Positions 11,722 to 23,066 of a DNA stretch of 32,886 nt are shown here, piece after piece; position 1 is the first letter of the stretch, and every line of letters starts with the position of its first letter. The position numbers were made by a program, and so were the translations under genes. The notes under the pieces are model-generated. The model ran no database searches and had not been told where the DNA came from. It worked only from the letters and a program-made list of their open reading frames with translations. The DNA lies in NCBI GenBank assembly GCA_943704495.1, contig CALSCR010003624.1:1-32886 (forward strand). The letters run 5' to 3'. Source of the stretch: Pigoraptor chileana (taxonomy: Eukaryota; Opisthokonta; Filasterea).

Positions 11722-12293
11722 CGCCCGAATTAGCGGGGGAACAAACTATGCAAATGAAGTGGCCTCAGTGGAGACGGAGCAGATGGCAGCCGTGATCAGA
11801 TTATTAAACCATGTCGTCATCTTTTGGACGTCGTGAGACTCCGTCTTGCTTGGTCTTCGTGCATGCATGCACAGTGTTCGACGGCAACCTGACGGCCAGA
11901 AACCCCCCGCATATTACGACCCTTATTATCCCCAAGGGTCGGCGGGGTGGCGGACCGAGCCCTCGGCAGATTACGGAAAGCATTACCGAGATCTCGGCTA
12001 AATCAGTACCAAAGTCCACTAGCACGTGCCCGTTAGAAGTTCCCCTATACTGAACAAGGGTACTCACCCCCTTATACTGAATCCCATACATAAGCTCGAA
12101 ATCGTAAAATCTCAACTTTAATTAAGTCCCCCAGGTTGCCGCCGGCAGGCCTAAAATTCCGGCGACTCATCCACCAGCCACAGCCAGTCGACTCTCAGGG
12201 GCAACCACCACTGCCGCGACATGATGTCAAGAATGTCCGGCGATTCCAGCTGAGCCCGTTCAGCTGCGGCGTTCACTGCCACCGTGGGAAAAA
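11722..12293. other. Intergenic region upstream of the SDR-GT gene
   Basis: No supported gene. Visible elements are a CACGTG at 12023-12028; a near-repeat of the word CTATACTGAA/TTATACTGAA at 12042-12054 and 12069-12081; and the nine-base word AAGGGTACT at 12056-12064, which is also the arm of the palindrome near 31025. These could be regulatory sites for the gene starting at 12294. No clear TATA box was found. Confidence 0.4.
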
Positions 12294-15200
12294 ATGTGGA
12301 TGCCTCGTGGCCGTGGAGCTGGTTTACGTCGGCCTCGCCTCACCGCCGTCGTGTCAGGCTTGCTTGTAATCTTTGTGTGTTTCATTGCACCATGTGGAAT
12401 TAGAATCATGTTCACGGACACGCCGGGTTCAACCGGCTCGGCGACTGAGTCGATACCAAAGGCGGGCCGCTCAGTGAATGACGACAAAAATGCCAGTACG
12501 GACGAGTCTGCTGAGCTCGAAACTACACAGGCGCACGCGGCCGGAAGCACGACTGGCGCAGACTCTTTAGCAAGCGACATTGGCTCGACTCCAAAGACAC
12601 TCCTTCAAAACACACGAGATTTACAGTACCTTTACGTCAAGCGTACCAGTATCACTGACGGTACGTTTCGTCGACGGTGACTGTTGCCAGACGGTACAGT
12701 CATAAATCCGCTGACTATATATGGGTGTCTGTAGTAGTGATATGTATGATCATGCCGCGACCCGGGCCGTTCCGTACAATCATGCCGACGTGTAACTTTG
12801 TGGCGCAACTGAACTCGATGTAGCCGCGACAGATCGCCGACATGTCAGTCGTTCTCTCGGCCTGTGCCGTGAGTCCCTCAATGCCGCGTGCAGTGGGGCG
12901 TGCGGCCGTGCCGTTCACTGCATCATGAAGAGCATTCGTTCATTGCACTAGTGGAGCAAGTCGGTGTTGTTGTGATTGGGGGGTTTGTTTGAGTTTCATC
13001 GCCAGTGGCACTGCTGGTCGACAGGTTTTCTGTATAGCTTTTCAAGCATCTGATGAGTCTAACTTAAGCCGCATGCCCTCATGGTGATTGCTCATTATGG
13101 AAAATGAACCGCGGCTTTTCCGTCCATGACGCAGAGGCAGCTGAAAACGCCTGCGACTCGTTCGAAACTCGGCATTCTCCTGTTACTATGGGGGACCGGG
13201 CTGCCTTCACACCTGACGAGACGTCTGTCTTTGAAATCACTGCTGGGGTGAATGGGACATACGAATCAAAGTTCCTTCTTGTGCAGAACTGGACATCTGC
13301 CCGGCCCGCCGAGGAAGTGCTACCTCGCACAGGGAAGTGTTACACAACAGAACTAGAGGACCGCGAGGATGTAACATCATCTGTTGCTTCCGGAGAACAG
13401 GTCATTCTCATCCTTGGAAGCGGAGGGCCGATCGGCCGCTCGCTGGCTGCGGATCTACGACGGCGCGGCCATCGCGTCCGAGGACCGCGAGGATGTAACA
13501 TCATCTGTTGCTTCCGGAGAACAGGTCATTCTCATCCTTGGAAGCGGAGGGCCGATCGGCCGCTCGCTGGCTGCGGATCTACGACGGCGCGGCCATCGCG
13601 TCCATACCGTCGATTCGAAACTCGACGTCGACTTTAGCGGTGCCGTCGAAAGCAACACTTTGCCGTTCCAAATGTTTTCCGACATGCGAATCCGCGCTGC
13701 GTTTCTTCTTGCGTGGGACACCCGGAAGCCATCTGACGCCATGGTGGAAGCCGTGGCCAAGTATTTCGCGCAACGCTCTATTCCGTTTGTGTTCCCCAGC
13801 ACCGTCCACGTGTTGGACCCGAATTCAACTTTCGGCGATGCCAAAAGCTCTGCGGAATCATGCGTGGTGGCGGCCGGCAGATCACTAGCACACGTTGTGC
13901 GACTACCCGACGCATTTGGATTAGAGCGGTGGCATCTAGGAGACTCTAAGCAACACTTCCTCGGTAACATACTCAGCAAGTGCGTGCGCAGCGATATGCA
14001 CGTCGTCGCATCGGATTTCAAGCCATACACTTTGAGCGCCTACCGTCAGCTCATACACGCCGACGACATCGCCTCAGCGCTTGCAAACGCGTTCGAAAAC
14101 CTCGGGCTGTCGACCGCGGCGCCTCTTCTCCTTCCAGAGAACAGAGTGATGCCTCTGCATGTCTACAGCTCTGAGGGAGACGGATGGATTCGCGTTGGCG
14201 ACATTGCACGCCAGATCAACCGTGCGTGGCGTGTGGCTGGCATCGGTAGCACCCCTCACTGTGTCGACGATGATGTTATTGGAGAACTTGACGCAATTGC
14301 GAACGCTTCCCCCTTATGGGGGCAAAGGATGAACGAGGGAGAATCGGCGGCGAATCATTCGTCCATTTCCGTGCGCGTGACGCTTCCACTGGACCTCCGT
14401 CTGCAAGATCTGTTTGCTGCGTATGAACAGCACCGAACCGAGCATGAACGTTCCAGGGTTGGCAGCGACGGGACACCGTATATCTCGTTTCTTACAGGCG
14501 TCCGAGCGGATGATTACGGCGTCGGAATATCGGCACGACTGCAGGTCGCCATAAACCACATCGCCCACTATTGCGACGTGTATCAAATAAGCTACGAGGT
14601 CATATTCATCGAATGGAATCCCGTGAACGGAACGCGGTTTGTCGATACAGTTTGGTTTCCAAAGTCGATGGAAGGTCGCGTGCGCATCATCACCGTGCCC
14701 GCATCCGTGGCGCAGTCGACGGGATGTCAAGCCAACATGCTTGATATGTGGGCGAAGAACGTCGGAATGCGCCGTGCGCGTGGAGAGTACCTCCTCAATT
14801 TCATCCCCGATTCCCTGTGGGGAGAGAATGTTTTTGAGTCTATTGCGCTCCGGCGGATCCGTGCGGACACCGTCTACCTAGCGTACCTTCTTTACACGGC
14901 GCATAGACTGCCGGAGGACGTTACAAAAGGCGGGCCAGAGTCGGTTCTCGCGTGGATGGTAAGAGACGCCACCGACCCTACATATACAAAGGCCATTCGC
15001 AACTACGTTCAGTGGGGCCGTAACCGACAGGCCAGCGGCCCGCTATTCCGGGCGGCGGGCGACTTTACGCTCTCACACAGAAATGCCATGGAAACGGCCA
15101 TCCGGGGTCACTGGGAGACGTGTTACGTGCGCCATGTCGACTCGATGTTTGCGTTTCAGGCGCGGCGAAAGGGACTTCGGTACGCTTACATGGACGGATT

Positions 15201-15384
15201 CATATACCATCAATATCACGTGAAGATGAGTCATCTGTACTTTGCGGTTCCGCCGCTGTTAAAAGCCACGGCCGATCAAACAAGCAAATGCGCAGGCATC
15301 GTCGCAGCGCAATTGGAGACACTCGTGCGCAATAATGGCGACTGGGGGTACCGCAACGCAGTGTTTACGGAGACAACGTGCTGA
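12294..15384 (+). CDS. Type II membrane protein: SDR (NAD-epimerase-like) domain fused to a GT-A glycosyltransferase
   Basis: Proposed exons are 12294-12660, 13069-13400 and 13525-15384 (852 residues, TGA stop). The acceptor before 13069 is preceded by a branch-like CTAAC. The N-terminus has a basic cytoplasmic tail and a signal anchor (about residues 17-33), then a low-complexity stem. Residues about 234-486 are an extended SDR: Rossmann motif LILGSGGPIG, later FVFPSTVHV and FGDAK, where the family usually has a YxxxK catalytic pair. Residues about 551-806 resemble a GT-A/GT2-like family with the motifs GVRADDYG, FIEWNP, RIITVPA and KNVGMRRARGEYLLN. Fusion suggests that one protein both modifies or binds a nucleotide sugar and transfers a sugar, but the Tyr-to-Phe change questions SDR catalysis. 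The 124-base interval 13401-13524 is one unit of a perfect tandem duplication and must be spliced out for the full protein. If it is not, translation ends early, at about residue 310. Confidence 0.8.
13356..13603. repeat. Perfect 124-bp tandem duplication within the SDR-GT gene
   Basis: Bases 13356-13479 and 13480-13603 are identical across all 124 positions as far as I can read, so the event is recent or the copies are kept alike. 124 is not a multiple of three, so the frame differs across the two units. Each unit contains AG|GT (at 13399-13402 and 13523-13526). Using the first GT as donor and the second AG as acceptor removes exactly one unit in phase 0 and restores the SDR Rossmann motif. 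Confidence 0.95.
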
Positions 15385-15540
15385 TTAGAATCATATTAAT
15401 GTCGCCCGCAATGAAATGAATATACACCTGTATGCGCTGTAACCCCTGCCAGACGGAGCACGGACTTAGCGGCGACGGTTCGAGTACTGTAGAGGCCCTG
15501 AGGCCGGTGCCGCCGCCACTGTAACCCTCAATCGGGCGAC

Positions 15541-15609
15541 GGTCTTTGCACTGCTCGTCTGCTGGTCTTTGCACTGCTCGTCTGCTGGTCTTTGCACTGC
15601 TCGTCTGCT
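15541..15609. repeat. 23-bp tandem repeat, three perfect units
   Basis: Units begin at 15541, 15564 and 15587, each starting GGTCTTTGCACTGC. No coding role is visible. Confidence 0.9.
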
Positions 15610-16374
15610 GCAGCGGAACCGCATTTCAAATTTCCCGCTCATCTCAGTTCCCGCACGCAAAAACCGCTGGCCACGGCGTGGCGCCGCACGACTCGGATGC
15701 AAAAAAGCGCGGAGACCACCTGTGCGCACAAGCAGTTGAGTCCTTCCAGTCAGCACTGCCTATCGTCAGATGACTCTCCGCTAGTAATTCAAATCAGAAG
15801 AGCCGAGCCACGAACAAACTGCCCACCGTAGAGTAAAGACTGTCAGTACTTGTAGGCTTTGAAGTGTCGCAGACGGGTGTGCCAAGTGAACTCTGCCGGC
15901 TCAGCTCGCTTGGGACTTCATCGCGGACAAGTGGGCAAGTCGCCACTGCATTGGTGCATTGCATCCAACTGCGACTCAGACACGCGTGTCATACATTATT
16001 ATCAACAGCAAGACAGTGAGAGCCTACGGGGATCCTACCAAGAGGGAGAGGCGGGTGCGATGTCAATCAACAACGGCAGTATGGCATCGGAGCGCGCCAC
16101 GCGGCCGCCAGGAATTTCAAATCATGGCGCGGCAAATATAGAGTTTGTCAACGCACGGGACTAAGATCGCATGGCTAGTGAACGTGTTGGGGCAATAGTA
16201 AAGTACGGTTTGTGTTGACGGTTCGGTTGTGCAATATACATTGCAATGCCGCACACAGTGTATGATTGGTACGGTCAGTGTACAGGCACATCTGCCGTGT
16301 TTACTCTGACGCGGCAACAGGCTAAGGTTGTGGTTAGGACTAGGGTTGTGCACGATAACCGAAACACCTGTCAC

Positions 16375-16625
16375 GGTGTGACAGTGTGTACATGTGTGCG
16401 CATGTGCAGTGTCTGTGTTAACTGGCATGTGTGTCTCAACATGTGTGTGCGTGTCATTAACAATGTGTGTGTCTGTGTCAGTATTATGTGTGTATGTCAG
16501 TGTGTATGTCAGGCAGTGTGTGTGTGACTTCGTGTGACTGTGCCACTAACTTACAGTCATGTCAGGTGTATTGTATATCTGTGTGTGAGTGTCATGTCAG
16601 TGTCATGTCGGCAGTGCGTCATGTG
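16375..16625. repeat. Degenerate TG/TGTC-rich repeat tract
   Basis: About 250 bases dominated by TGTG, GTGTCA and ATGTCAG words. It resembles the intronic TG tracts of the left-hand genes but is longer and more degenerate. Confidence 0.7.
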
Positions 16626-16639
16626 TGCATGTCAAATGA

Positions 16640-16924
16640 ATGTGCAGGGTACACACGGAGAGAGTACCTTGCGATCAACTTGTCGTCTCTGCGGAAACAT
16701 CGCTGCCGCCGATTTGGGTCGACGCTCCTTACAGGAAGAAGTTCAAGGAGAATCCCAAGTATTACGCCGAACGCAGCAAATGCATCAACAACTTCATTCG
16801 TTACTACCGCAGAAATCCACTCCATCCAGGGATGTCGCACTGCGCCCTGTGGGAATGGTCTTCAACCATGAATGACGAGTGTCAGCTAAACATAGAGACG
16901 CCACTGCGTGTGCAGCATTGGTAA
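16640..16924 (+). CDS. Possible short coding fragment, unknown function
   Basis: Bases 16640-16924 encode 94 residues ending in TAA. The central part (IWVDAPYRKK, KYYAERSKCINNFIRYY) has the polar and aromatic make-up of real protein rather than random translation, yet I recognise no family. The initial ATG lies within the end of a TG repeat, so the segment may be the last exon or a relic of a gene whose other exons I cannot find. An acceptor-like CAG lies at 16643-16645, and the overlapping +1 frame near 16650-16720 (REYLAINLSSLRKH) also looks coding, which would fit a frameshifted remnant. No partner exon was found in the 1.2 kb upstream. Confidence 0.3.
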   Translation: MCRVHTERVPCDQLVVSAETSLPPIWVDAPYRKKFKENPKYYAERSKCINNFIRYYRRNPLHPGMSHCALWEWSSTMNDECQLNIETPLRVQHW

Positions 16925-17414
16925 TTACTGTAGTCACATACCACATACAGTAGCCAGGGACTGATATGTCCGTTTCTGCAACCGCCAATGCAACTTAAAT
17001 TTTTCGAGGGTACGGAGATCCGTTTAGGAAATGAATGCGTGCATCTGCATTCAATGATTTTGAGCAAAAAGTTAACATGCCCCCTCATTCTTGCTTAGAA
17101 GTGCACATACCTATGTAGAATGCATGGACGGCCCTCCAGCTGCGGGTTCCTTCACCTCTCCGAGCGCAGTCGCACTCATTCAGTGCAGAGTAGGCCGGTT
17201 GCTAAATTATCCTTGACGATCACTCAGTTTTACTTGCAGTGTCGCTATTATGAAGTCACAATGAAATGGTTTTACGTGGCACCGACGGGCCTCGCGCACG
17301 AATTATATACCTTCATTGCAAGACAGATAGACACGCACAGAAACAGAGAATTTACGAGGACAGTTCTCGTACTTTAAACTCGATCCTCGGCAATGCCAGT
17401 CACGGTCGGCATCG
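16925..17414. other. 3' flank between the fragment and the first multi-GT gene
   Basis: I see no gene, RNA or clear repeat here. It is the convergent spacer downstream of the minus-strand gene that ends at 17415. Confidence 0.6.
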
Positions 17415-20400
17415 TCAGTCACGTGTCCGGCTGGCATCCAAACTCCCACACACGAGAAGTAAAAAGTCGTACAATTCCGGGTTTGCATCGATGAGCGTTG
17501 TCAACCCCTGAAGACGCTTTCCACATGGAGGGACACGCGAGATGGCCATCCCATCGACCAACGAGGGCATGTGATCATCCTCTGATCTCAAAAAGAATGA
17601 ACGTTCGGCGACCCCGCTTTTCTTGTGGTGATCGTATATAACAGTCGGTACAAATTCCAGGCGCATGCCGGCGGCGGTCTCCCGCACGAAGAGGTCATAG
17701 TTATCGCCATCATCCATTTGATGAGCCATCTCCTCGATCAAACTCCAACCGTCAGCTCGCTCGAGCGCTGTGCGACGATGCAACGCCCCCGATGCAACAA
17801 AGCAATTCGTAAACACGCAAGCTGCTGAGAGGCCGTCTCCCATTGGCCGCGTGCGGTCAGCGTCTACCCGCCTGGGGTCAGAGTTTCTGAGCATCTGCTC
17901 CATCATCCACCCGCCTACGACGTCTGCATTCGTGGACTGCATCGCGCTGACGAGAACAGTGAGTGCGTCCGCCCGGAGCACGTCGTTATCGCTAAGAAAC
18001 AAGACAAGATCTCCCTTTGCCGCGCTGGCAATACGTTTTTTCGCCGCAATCCTGTCCATCGCAGGACTCGTGACAACCATTACGCGGTCGCCCAGCAGTC
18101 CTGCCGCAAAGTCAGCCATTCCAGTGCGATCCCCGCCGTCAATGATTATGACAGCGTCCAACCGCGATGCCGGATAGTGTGTCGCAAAGACGGACGCAAC
18201 TGTTGCCTTTAATGATAGCCCCCCTTGAAGAGCAAAGATGTATACGCTTACCGTCGGCGTAGATGACGGGTTGGAGGTGATTGTCGTCGCTTCTTCCGAG
18301 CGAAAAATTTCCGGTCCGTTTGCGCGACGCAATAGCATCGAATTGTAGTCGATCCAAGCATCAAGCAGAGCGGCAGGTTGCGGAACGAGCGTTTTGGGAA
18401 CGTCCCACACCTTTCTCCCCAAGAAACCGACCACCACGCGCGCCAATTGTGCCTGCCCAGCCTCGAATAGTAGGACCTCCCTCGCACTCGCCGGGACGAT
18501 CTCGGCGTAATCGACAGTCGCAATGAACGGAATTTGGAGGGCGACGGCGTCCATTACGACGCCCCCGCCAAAACTAGGCGTTTGGAGCACGCACAGAAAT
18601 CGATGCGGTGCAGAGGCAACGTACGTCAGCACCTCGCTGTACGAAAGGTTTCTTCCAATCGATGCAAAAACGCTTGGGACGCGGGAAACAGAGTCCAAAA
18701 ATCTCGTACATAGCCTTGCAAGCCACTCCCCCGCTTGGCCGCTGAGCAGAAACAATTTCACTCGCAGAGGCATTGGCGACAGACGACGCACGCTCCAGAT
18801 GGCGTCGTGGAGGATTCGAATCCAAATTGCGGTCGCGCTAGCATGTGAGTCAAGAATGACGACGAGCTCGCTGAACAGCATCATCGCGTCGCTGGCGGGC
18901 GGAGGTGGTCTCGGCACCACCTGCCGCGTCCCTTTGCTGTCTGGCCTGTTGCCGCGCTCGTGGGAATCGGCGGGAGGATCGACCTCCTCTCCGTTGCTGT
19001 CAAAGAAGAACGGGAGGACGATTGCAGCGTTTGCGGGCAGAGCTAAGCGTAGGCGTGCGGCGCAGTCGGTGCCCACATCTCCTAAAGTAACGCGCTTGCG
19101 CACGGACGTAAAAGGGAAAATGACCGCCTGCGCCAGGAGCATGCTTCGCTTTTCAAGCCCGAACGCCATTTCGTATCCCGCGTGCGAGGGAAATTGGACG
19201 CCTGAGTCCCGGCGCTCGGCTGACGTTGGCATAGAGTGTGCCACAAAGAGGGTGTTTCGGAACAACAGGCCGACGCGGCGCGCCTGAAGCACAAAGAGCA
19301 TGGGCGATTCGAAAGAGGAGAAGTGGACCAGTTGGAAAGGTTGCTGCAGTTGCAGCCACTCAAGCATGCTAACCGCCAGCATGATGTGCGCCTTCAGAGA
19401 CTTCTCTGGTGGCGAAACGGCTAGGCGCAGGACACTTGCACCAGCGCCTCGTACCCGTTGCCTAAGCGAAGAAAACTCGACGTCTCTGACATCGACGGTC
19501 GACGCGATAATGATCGTCACGTTCGCACCGGCGGCGGCAAGAGTCACTGCGCGGGAAACAAACACGGCCGCAGAGGTTGGGACGTCACTGCTGTTTGTCG
19601 GAGGCACTTCCGTAACGACGAAAAGGATGCGCAAGTTTGCGAGTGTGTTGTCCTGGGTGCGATTTACGATGGATAATTCGTGGAATGTCGGCGTGGAGGC
19701 GGGTCCATTCGTCTTTCGCAATCGAAAGGCACGCATTTCAACCGCGCCCTCATCGAGGTGGATAAGTAATGCCTGCGTTTGTCCGGTGGTTGTTCCACCA
19801 TGCAACGAAGTCACCTGAAAGCTCTTCTTCCTCCAGCCTCCCACCCCGGAAGAGGAAACCTCCAATATGAATATGCCGGTTTCGAACTGCGACGCAACAA
19901 CTCGAATGGCTGAGACTACCCGTTTTCGAAGGAGGTCGAGTCCAATGAAGTCACCCACTTGGAAGGCGCGCCCTGGAGTCCATGCGGTCTCGTCGTTCCC
20001 ATCGACCGCGCGTCTGAATGCGACTGTCGTGGAGGGCACGATCCATCCCTGAGCCATGTGTCCATGCAGGTCATCAAAGTTGGTCGGCCTCGCGACGAGG
20101 TCGGGGACAATATCAACGTTGGTAAGCAGCACGCATTCATCGTTGTCGCACGCGGCCTTGAATGCGTGTGAGCGAAAGTCGTGCGAAACAAAGTCACGGT
20201 TGAAGGTAGTGTCCGATGGCATTGCTAGGCGCGCGCGCAGCGTCTCCACGGCGTGAATTCGCATGTTGGTATTGAGTTCCCGCTGGTTAGTGCAGTTGCT
20301 GCAACCCCTTGCCGAATACGCCTTCTGCGTATCCAGGCCTGTCGTGGACAGTTTGCTGATGAGCGTGGTAGGTATTTCGTTCTCCCACACTGAGAAGTAG

Positions 20401-22306
20401 AGGTCCGCAAGCTGCCGTCCTTGCCCAACGATCCCAATATCGTCGAGTTTACGCATGAACTGCGCGACGCGCTCACGTAGCACAAACGACCCGGTACCAA
20501 GCCATGCAAACCCGGCGTGTACGCCGATTTCGGTGTCGAAAAACGTCCACTTCATGTTGTGATTGTATGTTCCCTCGTCCGTAATGGCGTGCATCACTTG
20601 CGGCCTCAAAGTGAATGCCGAATAGAGCGCACGCAGATTCGTTGGTAAGTAGTCGTCGTCTTGGATATAGCAGACTGGGTGGTTTCCCTTTACACATCCG
20701 AGGTATTTTGCGTACGTGAACATGTTCTCCTCGAGGTTGTAGACACGCAGTGGCGTGCGAATGGGACTTTCGAGCCCCGCAACCTCGTCGATGGGTTTGT
20801 CGCGATCGTTGTTTATGACGATGACTTCTTGTATGAATTCATACCGCGCATCAAGCATCGCTATAATTGGACGAAGATTGCCAGGGCGTGCAAAACTAGT
20901 GAGTACCGCCGTTACGCTGAATTCGGCGTTTGCTGTGAGGGCGCCTATGACGCCGCCTTCCTCACAATCTTCGTTCACAGACGCATCTGCGCCGCAGCAA
21001 TGCCGGGCGGGAATTGCGTTTTCGGATGCTGGTGCCATGAGGTTCAGCGAGTACTTTGTGGTGCGGAGGGGAGAGGACGAGAAGTATGGTGGGTTCGACA
21101 GACCGTTCAGGCAGCTGCTGCGCTTGTCGTACCATAAGTCTCCCTCCCTCATTCCAAGCACGGTCGACGTCACCAGAGTTCCAGCATGCCCTCGTACATG
21201 AAGCGGGGGCTTGCCCGTGGCGTGAGTCGCAATCATGTTGATGAGGATGTCGTCGCACCCGTCTGCCTGTCCAATGTTGGAGACATTCATTCTTGGTAAG
21301 TCTCATGCACCCGAGAAGTCAGCGCAACCCAAACACAAAACACTGACTCAACAAACTGCACCGGCAACCACGCCAGGCTTACATTAATTATCATCGCATT
21401 CAATGATTTCACACATACGGAACGCACCATGTCGACGTACTCCCGGTGCTTTGAGTATTGGTCCAGCCAATAAAGATCCGCGAAATCGACATGTAGACAC
21501 AATGCCCCAATGACAACCAAAGAATAACTTCCATTGACACTCGTCGACCTGTAGACAAAGCCGTCCTCATGCATATCATGACTGCCAATGATGAATCCAA
21601 CGATGCGGTCGGGGTTTTCGCGCCATGCCGAGAACGCAGTCGCGAAGTCACTCGGATCAAGGATGAAGGCGTCGTCGATCACAACCACCGCGCGCGACGT
21701 AACGTACTCGGGAATGCGGTACCGGTTGTTTATACTATGGACGGTCGGAACCTCAATATTAACGGATACTAGAGACGCCGACGTAAAGCGGTCAGTGGGA
21801 GGTTGCACATCGGATCGGTTCCACACTATGATTATGCGTTCCAGATTGCTTAATCCTGAGTACTTTCCCACTAAGTATAGTAGGGCGGACATTGTCGTTC
21901 GGGAATAGATCTGCATGACAAGAACAAACGACTCGCTTGTCATCTGTGCTATCACTGTCGGCGCCATTCTTGTCGCAATGGCGTCGCCTATCGGTTCATC
22001 AAACGCGATTCGCATGAGACGGTCGTTGCGAACGGGCGTCGGCGTGTGATGAAGCACTTGCCAGTGCGGCCGGCCAACAGCGGTTCCAACATTGATATCA
22101 GTGCCTCGTTTCATGTTGCGGACGCCGAAAATAGGGGCATCGGTTGGCGAAGCAAGATTGAATCTGCCGAAAAACAAGTCGCTGAAGACTATAACTGAGG
22201 CGAGGCATATGCCACCTGCCAACCACCTGTGACTGGCTCTCATTATCGGAGCGCATACGTATGCCGCTCGATGACGCCACCAGAACCTAGTGCATCCTTT
22301 GAGCAT
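17415..22306 (-). CDS. Multi-domain glycosyltransferase A: GT64, GT-A, F5/8C-like, GT-B, GT2
   Basis: Two exons, 22306-21428 and 21266-17415, joined at a phase-0 GT-AG intron (donor ATG|GTGCGT). The junction was set by the exostosin-family pattern YVD-x4-CDD. Total about 1576 residues. A signal anchor at about residues 30-47 implies a type II protein of the Golgi. A GT64 (exostosin/EXTL2-like) domain spans about 125-330 (IIIVWNRSDV, NNRYRIPE, ENPDRIVGF, CDDILINM). A second GT-A domain lies at about 407-630 (VIVINND, YIQDDDYLP), an F5/8C-like domain at about 710-830 (AVDGNDETAW, FIGLDLL), a GT-B domain at about 838-1245 and a GT2 domain at about 1297-1510. The GT64 metal motif reads DDA rather than DDD. 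The C-terminal GT2 keeps DND but lacks other family signatures, and the GT-B lacks a clear E-x7-E. Some modules may therefore be inactive. Start alternatives: ATG at 22306 or 22243. Confidence 0.85.
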
Positions 22307-22329
22307 TTTCGTGCTCTGCAGTGTGTTTT

Positions 22330-22339
22330 TTTAAGTACT
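22330..22339 (-). promoter_or_regulatory. AGTACTTAAA box before multi-GT gene A
   Basis: Ten-base word identical to the one at 31198-31207 before the GT4 gene, in the same orientation relative to its gene. It sits 24 bases before the proposed ATG, so transcription may start within the current reading frame and the second ATG (22243) may be the true start. Confidence 0.4.
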
Positions 22340-23055
22340 TGTTCAGCCCCAAAGATATTCTATCGTTCATCTTGATGAGACCCCTGTTTATATTGCGAAG
22401 TTCGTGCGATGATCCCTTTGGGGCGGGCCGGCTCCGCTTGATACCAGTCAGTGGTGTCGTTTGCTCCCAATTTAGTAATAGCGGTTGACTGACATCAAGG
22501 CCAAATTGTAGAGTACGGGCGCTCCCCCGGATGGTCCAAATAACGTCCCTAGGGGCCTAATTAGACAGAGACGCAAGCAAACGCGCATAGAAGATGCATA
22601 TCTACAAAGCGCGCATCCGAAACAATAAAACAGCTTGAGGCCTTTAAAAATTGCGCAGGCCCGAAGGAAAAACGCCAAAAGACTTCGCTCTCAACCAGCA
22701 ATGGAGACCTCCCCGAATCTGCGCGGCGCCGGCAGGCGCGGCGGGCAAACCCCGCGAAAACCGCGTCGCGATAATTGACAGAGAAACCCGGGAGCTGCAG
22801 GGCGGGGCTACAAACTCAGCCGGGTGGGAGGGTGGAAGACATCCTATTCGTCGGCGCCTTCCACAATCTTAATTGATTCTGCGCTGCTCGTACAATTATC
22901 AATTAGTTTGCAATAAATTGTCGAAGATTGTAAGGTAGTCATGGGCTGACCTCCGATCAGAATTGCCATTTGGAGCCATGGTAGGACCGATTTAGAAATA
23001 TTTGGCCGGTCAAATATGCGGCCAGATTGAATGAATGTTCTAAACATATCTGATC

Positions 23056-23066
23056 AGTACTTTAAA
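23056..23066 (+). promoter_or_regulatory. AGTACTTTAAA box before the PC-esterase gene
   Basis: Differs from the boxes at 22330 and 31198 by one extra T. It points towards the esterase, about 320 bases before its first good ATG. Confidence 0.35.

Larger units (their letters stand above)
15385..16639. other. Non-coding region after the SDR-GT gene, with simple repeats
   Basis: No supported gene. It holds a three-unit 23-bp tandem repeat (15541-15609) and a TG-rich imperfect repeat (about 16375-16625). An open frame at 15859-16164 shows no family resemblance and was not called. Confidence 0.6.

Noticed and set aside
11804-12115. Minus-strand open frame of 103 codons
   Set aside because: No domain, no TM or signal pattern and no supporting splice or homology signal.
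15470-15500. GGTTCGAGT, resembling a tRNA B-box
   Set aside because: No acceptor stem, D-loop or anticodon arm can be folded around it.
15859-16164. Plus-strand open frame of 101 codons
   Set aside because: Composition does not resemble the cluster genes and no family pattern was seen.
18523-19287. Plus-strand 254-codon open frame opposite multi-GT gene A
   Set aside because: It is antisense to well-supported coding sequence in the GT-B region; a shadow frame.
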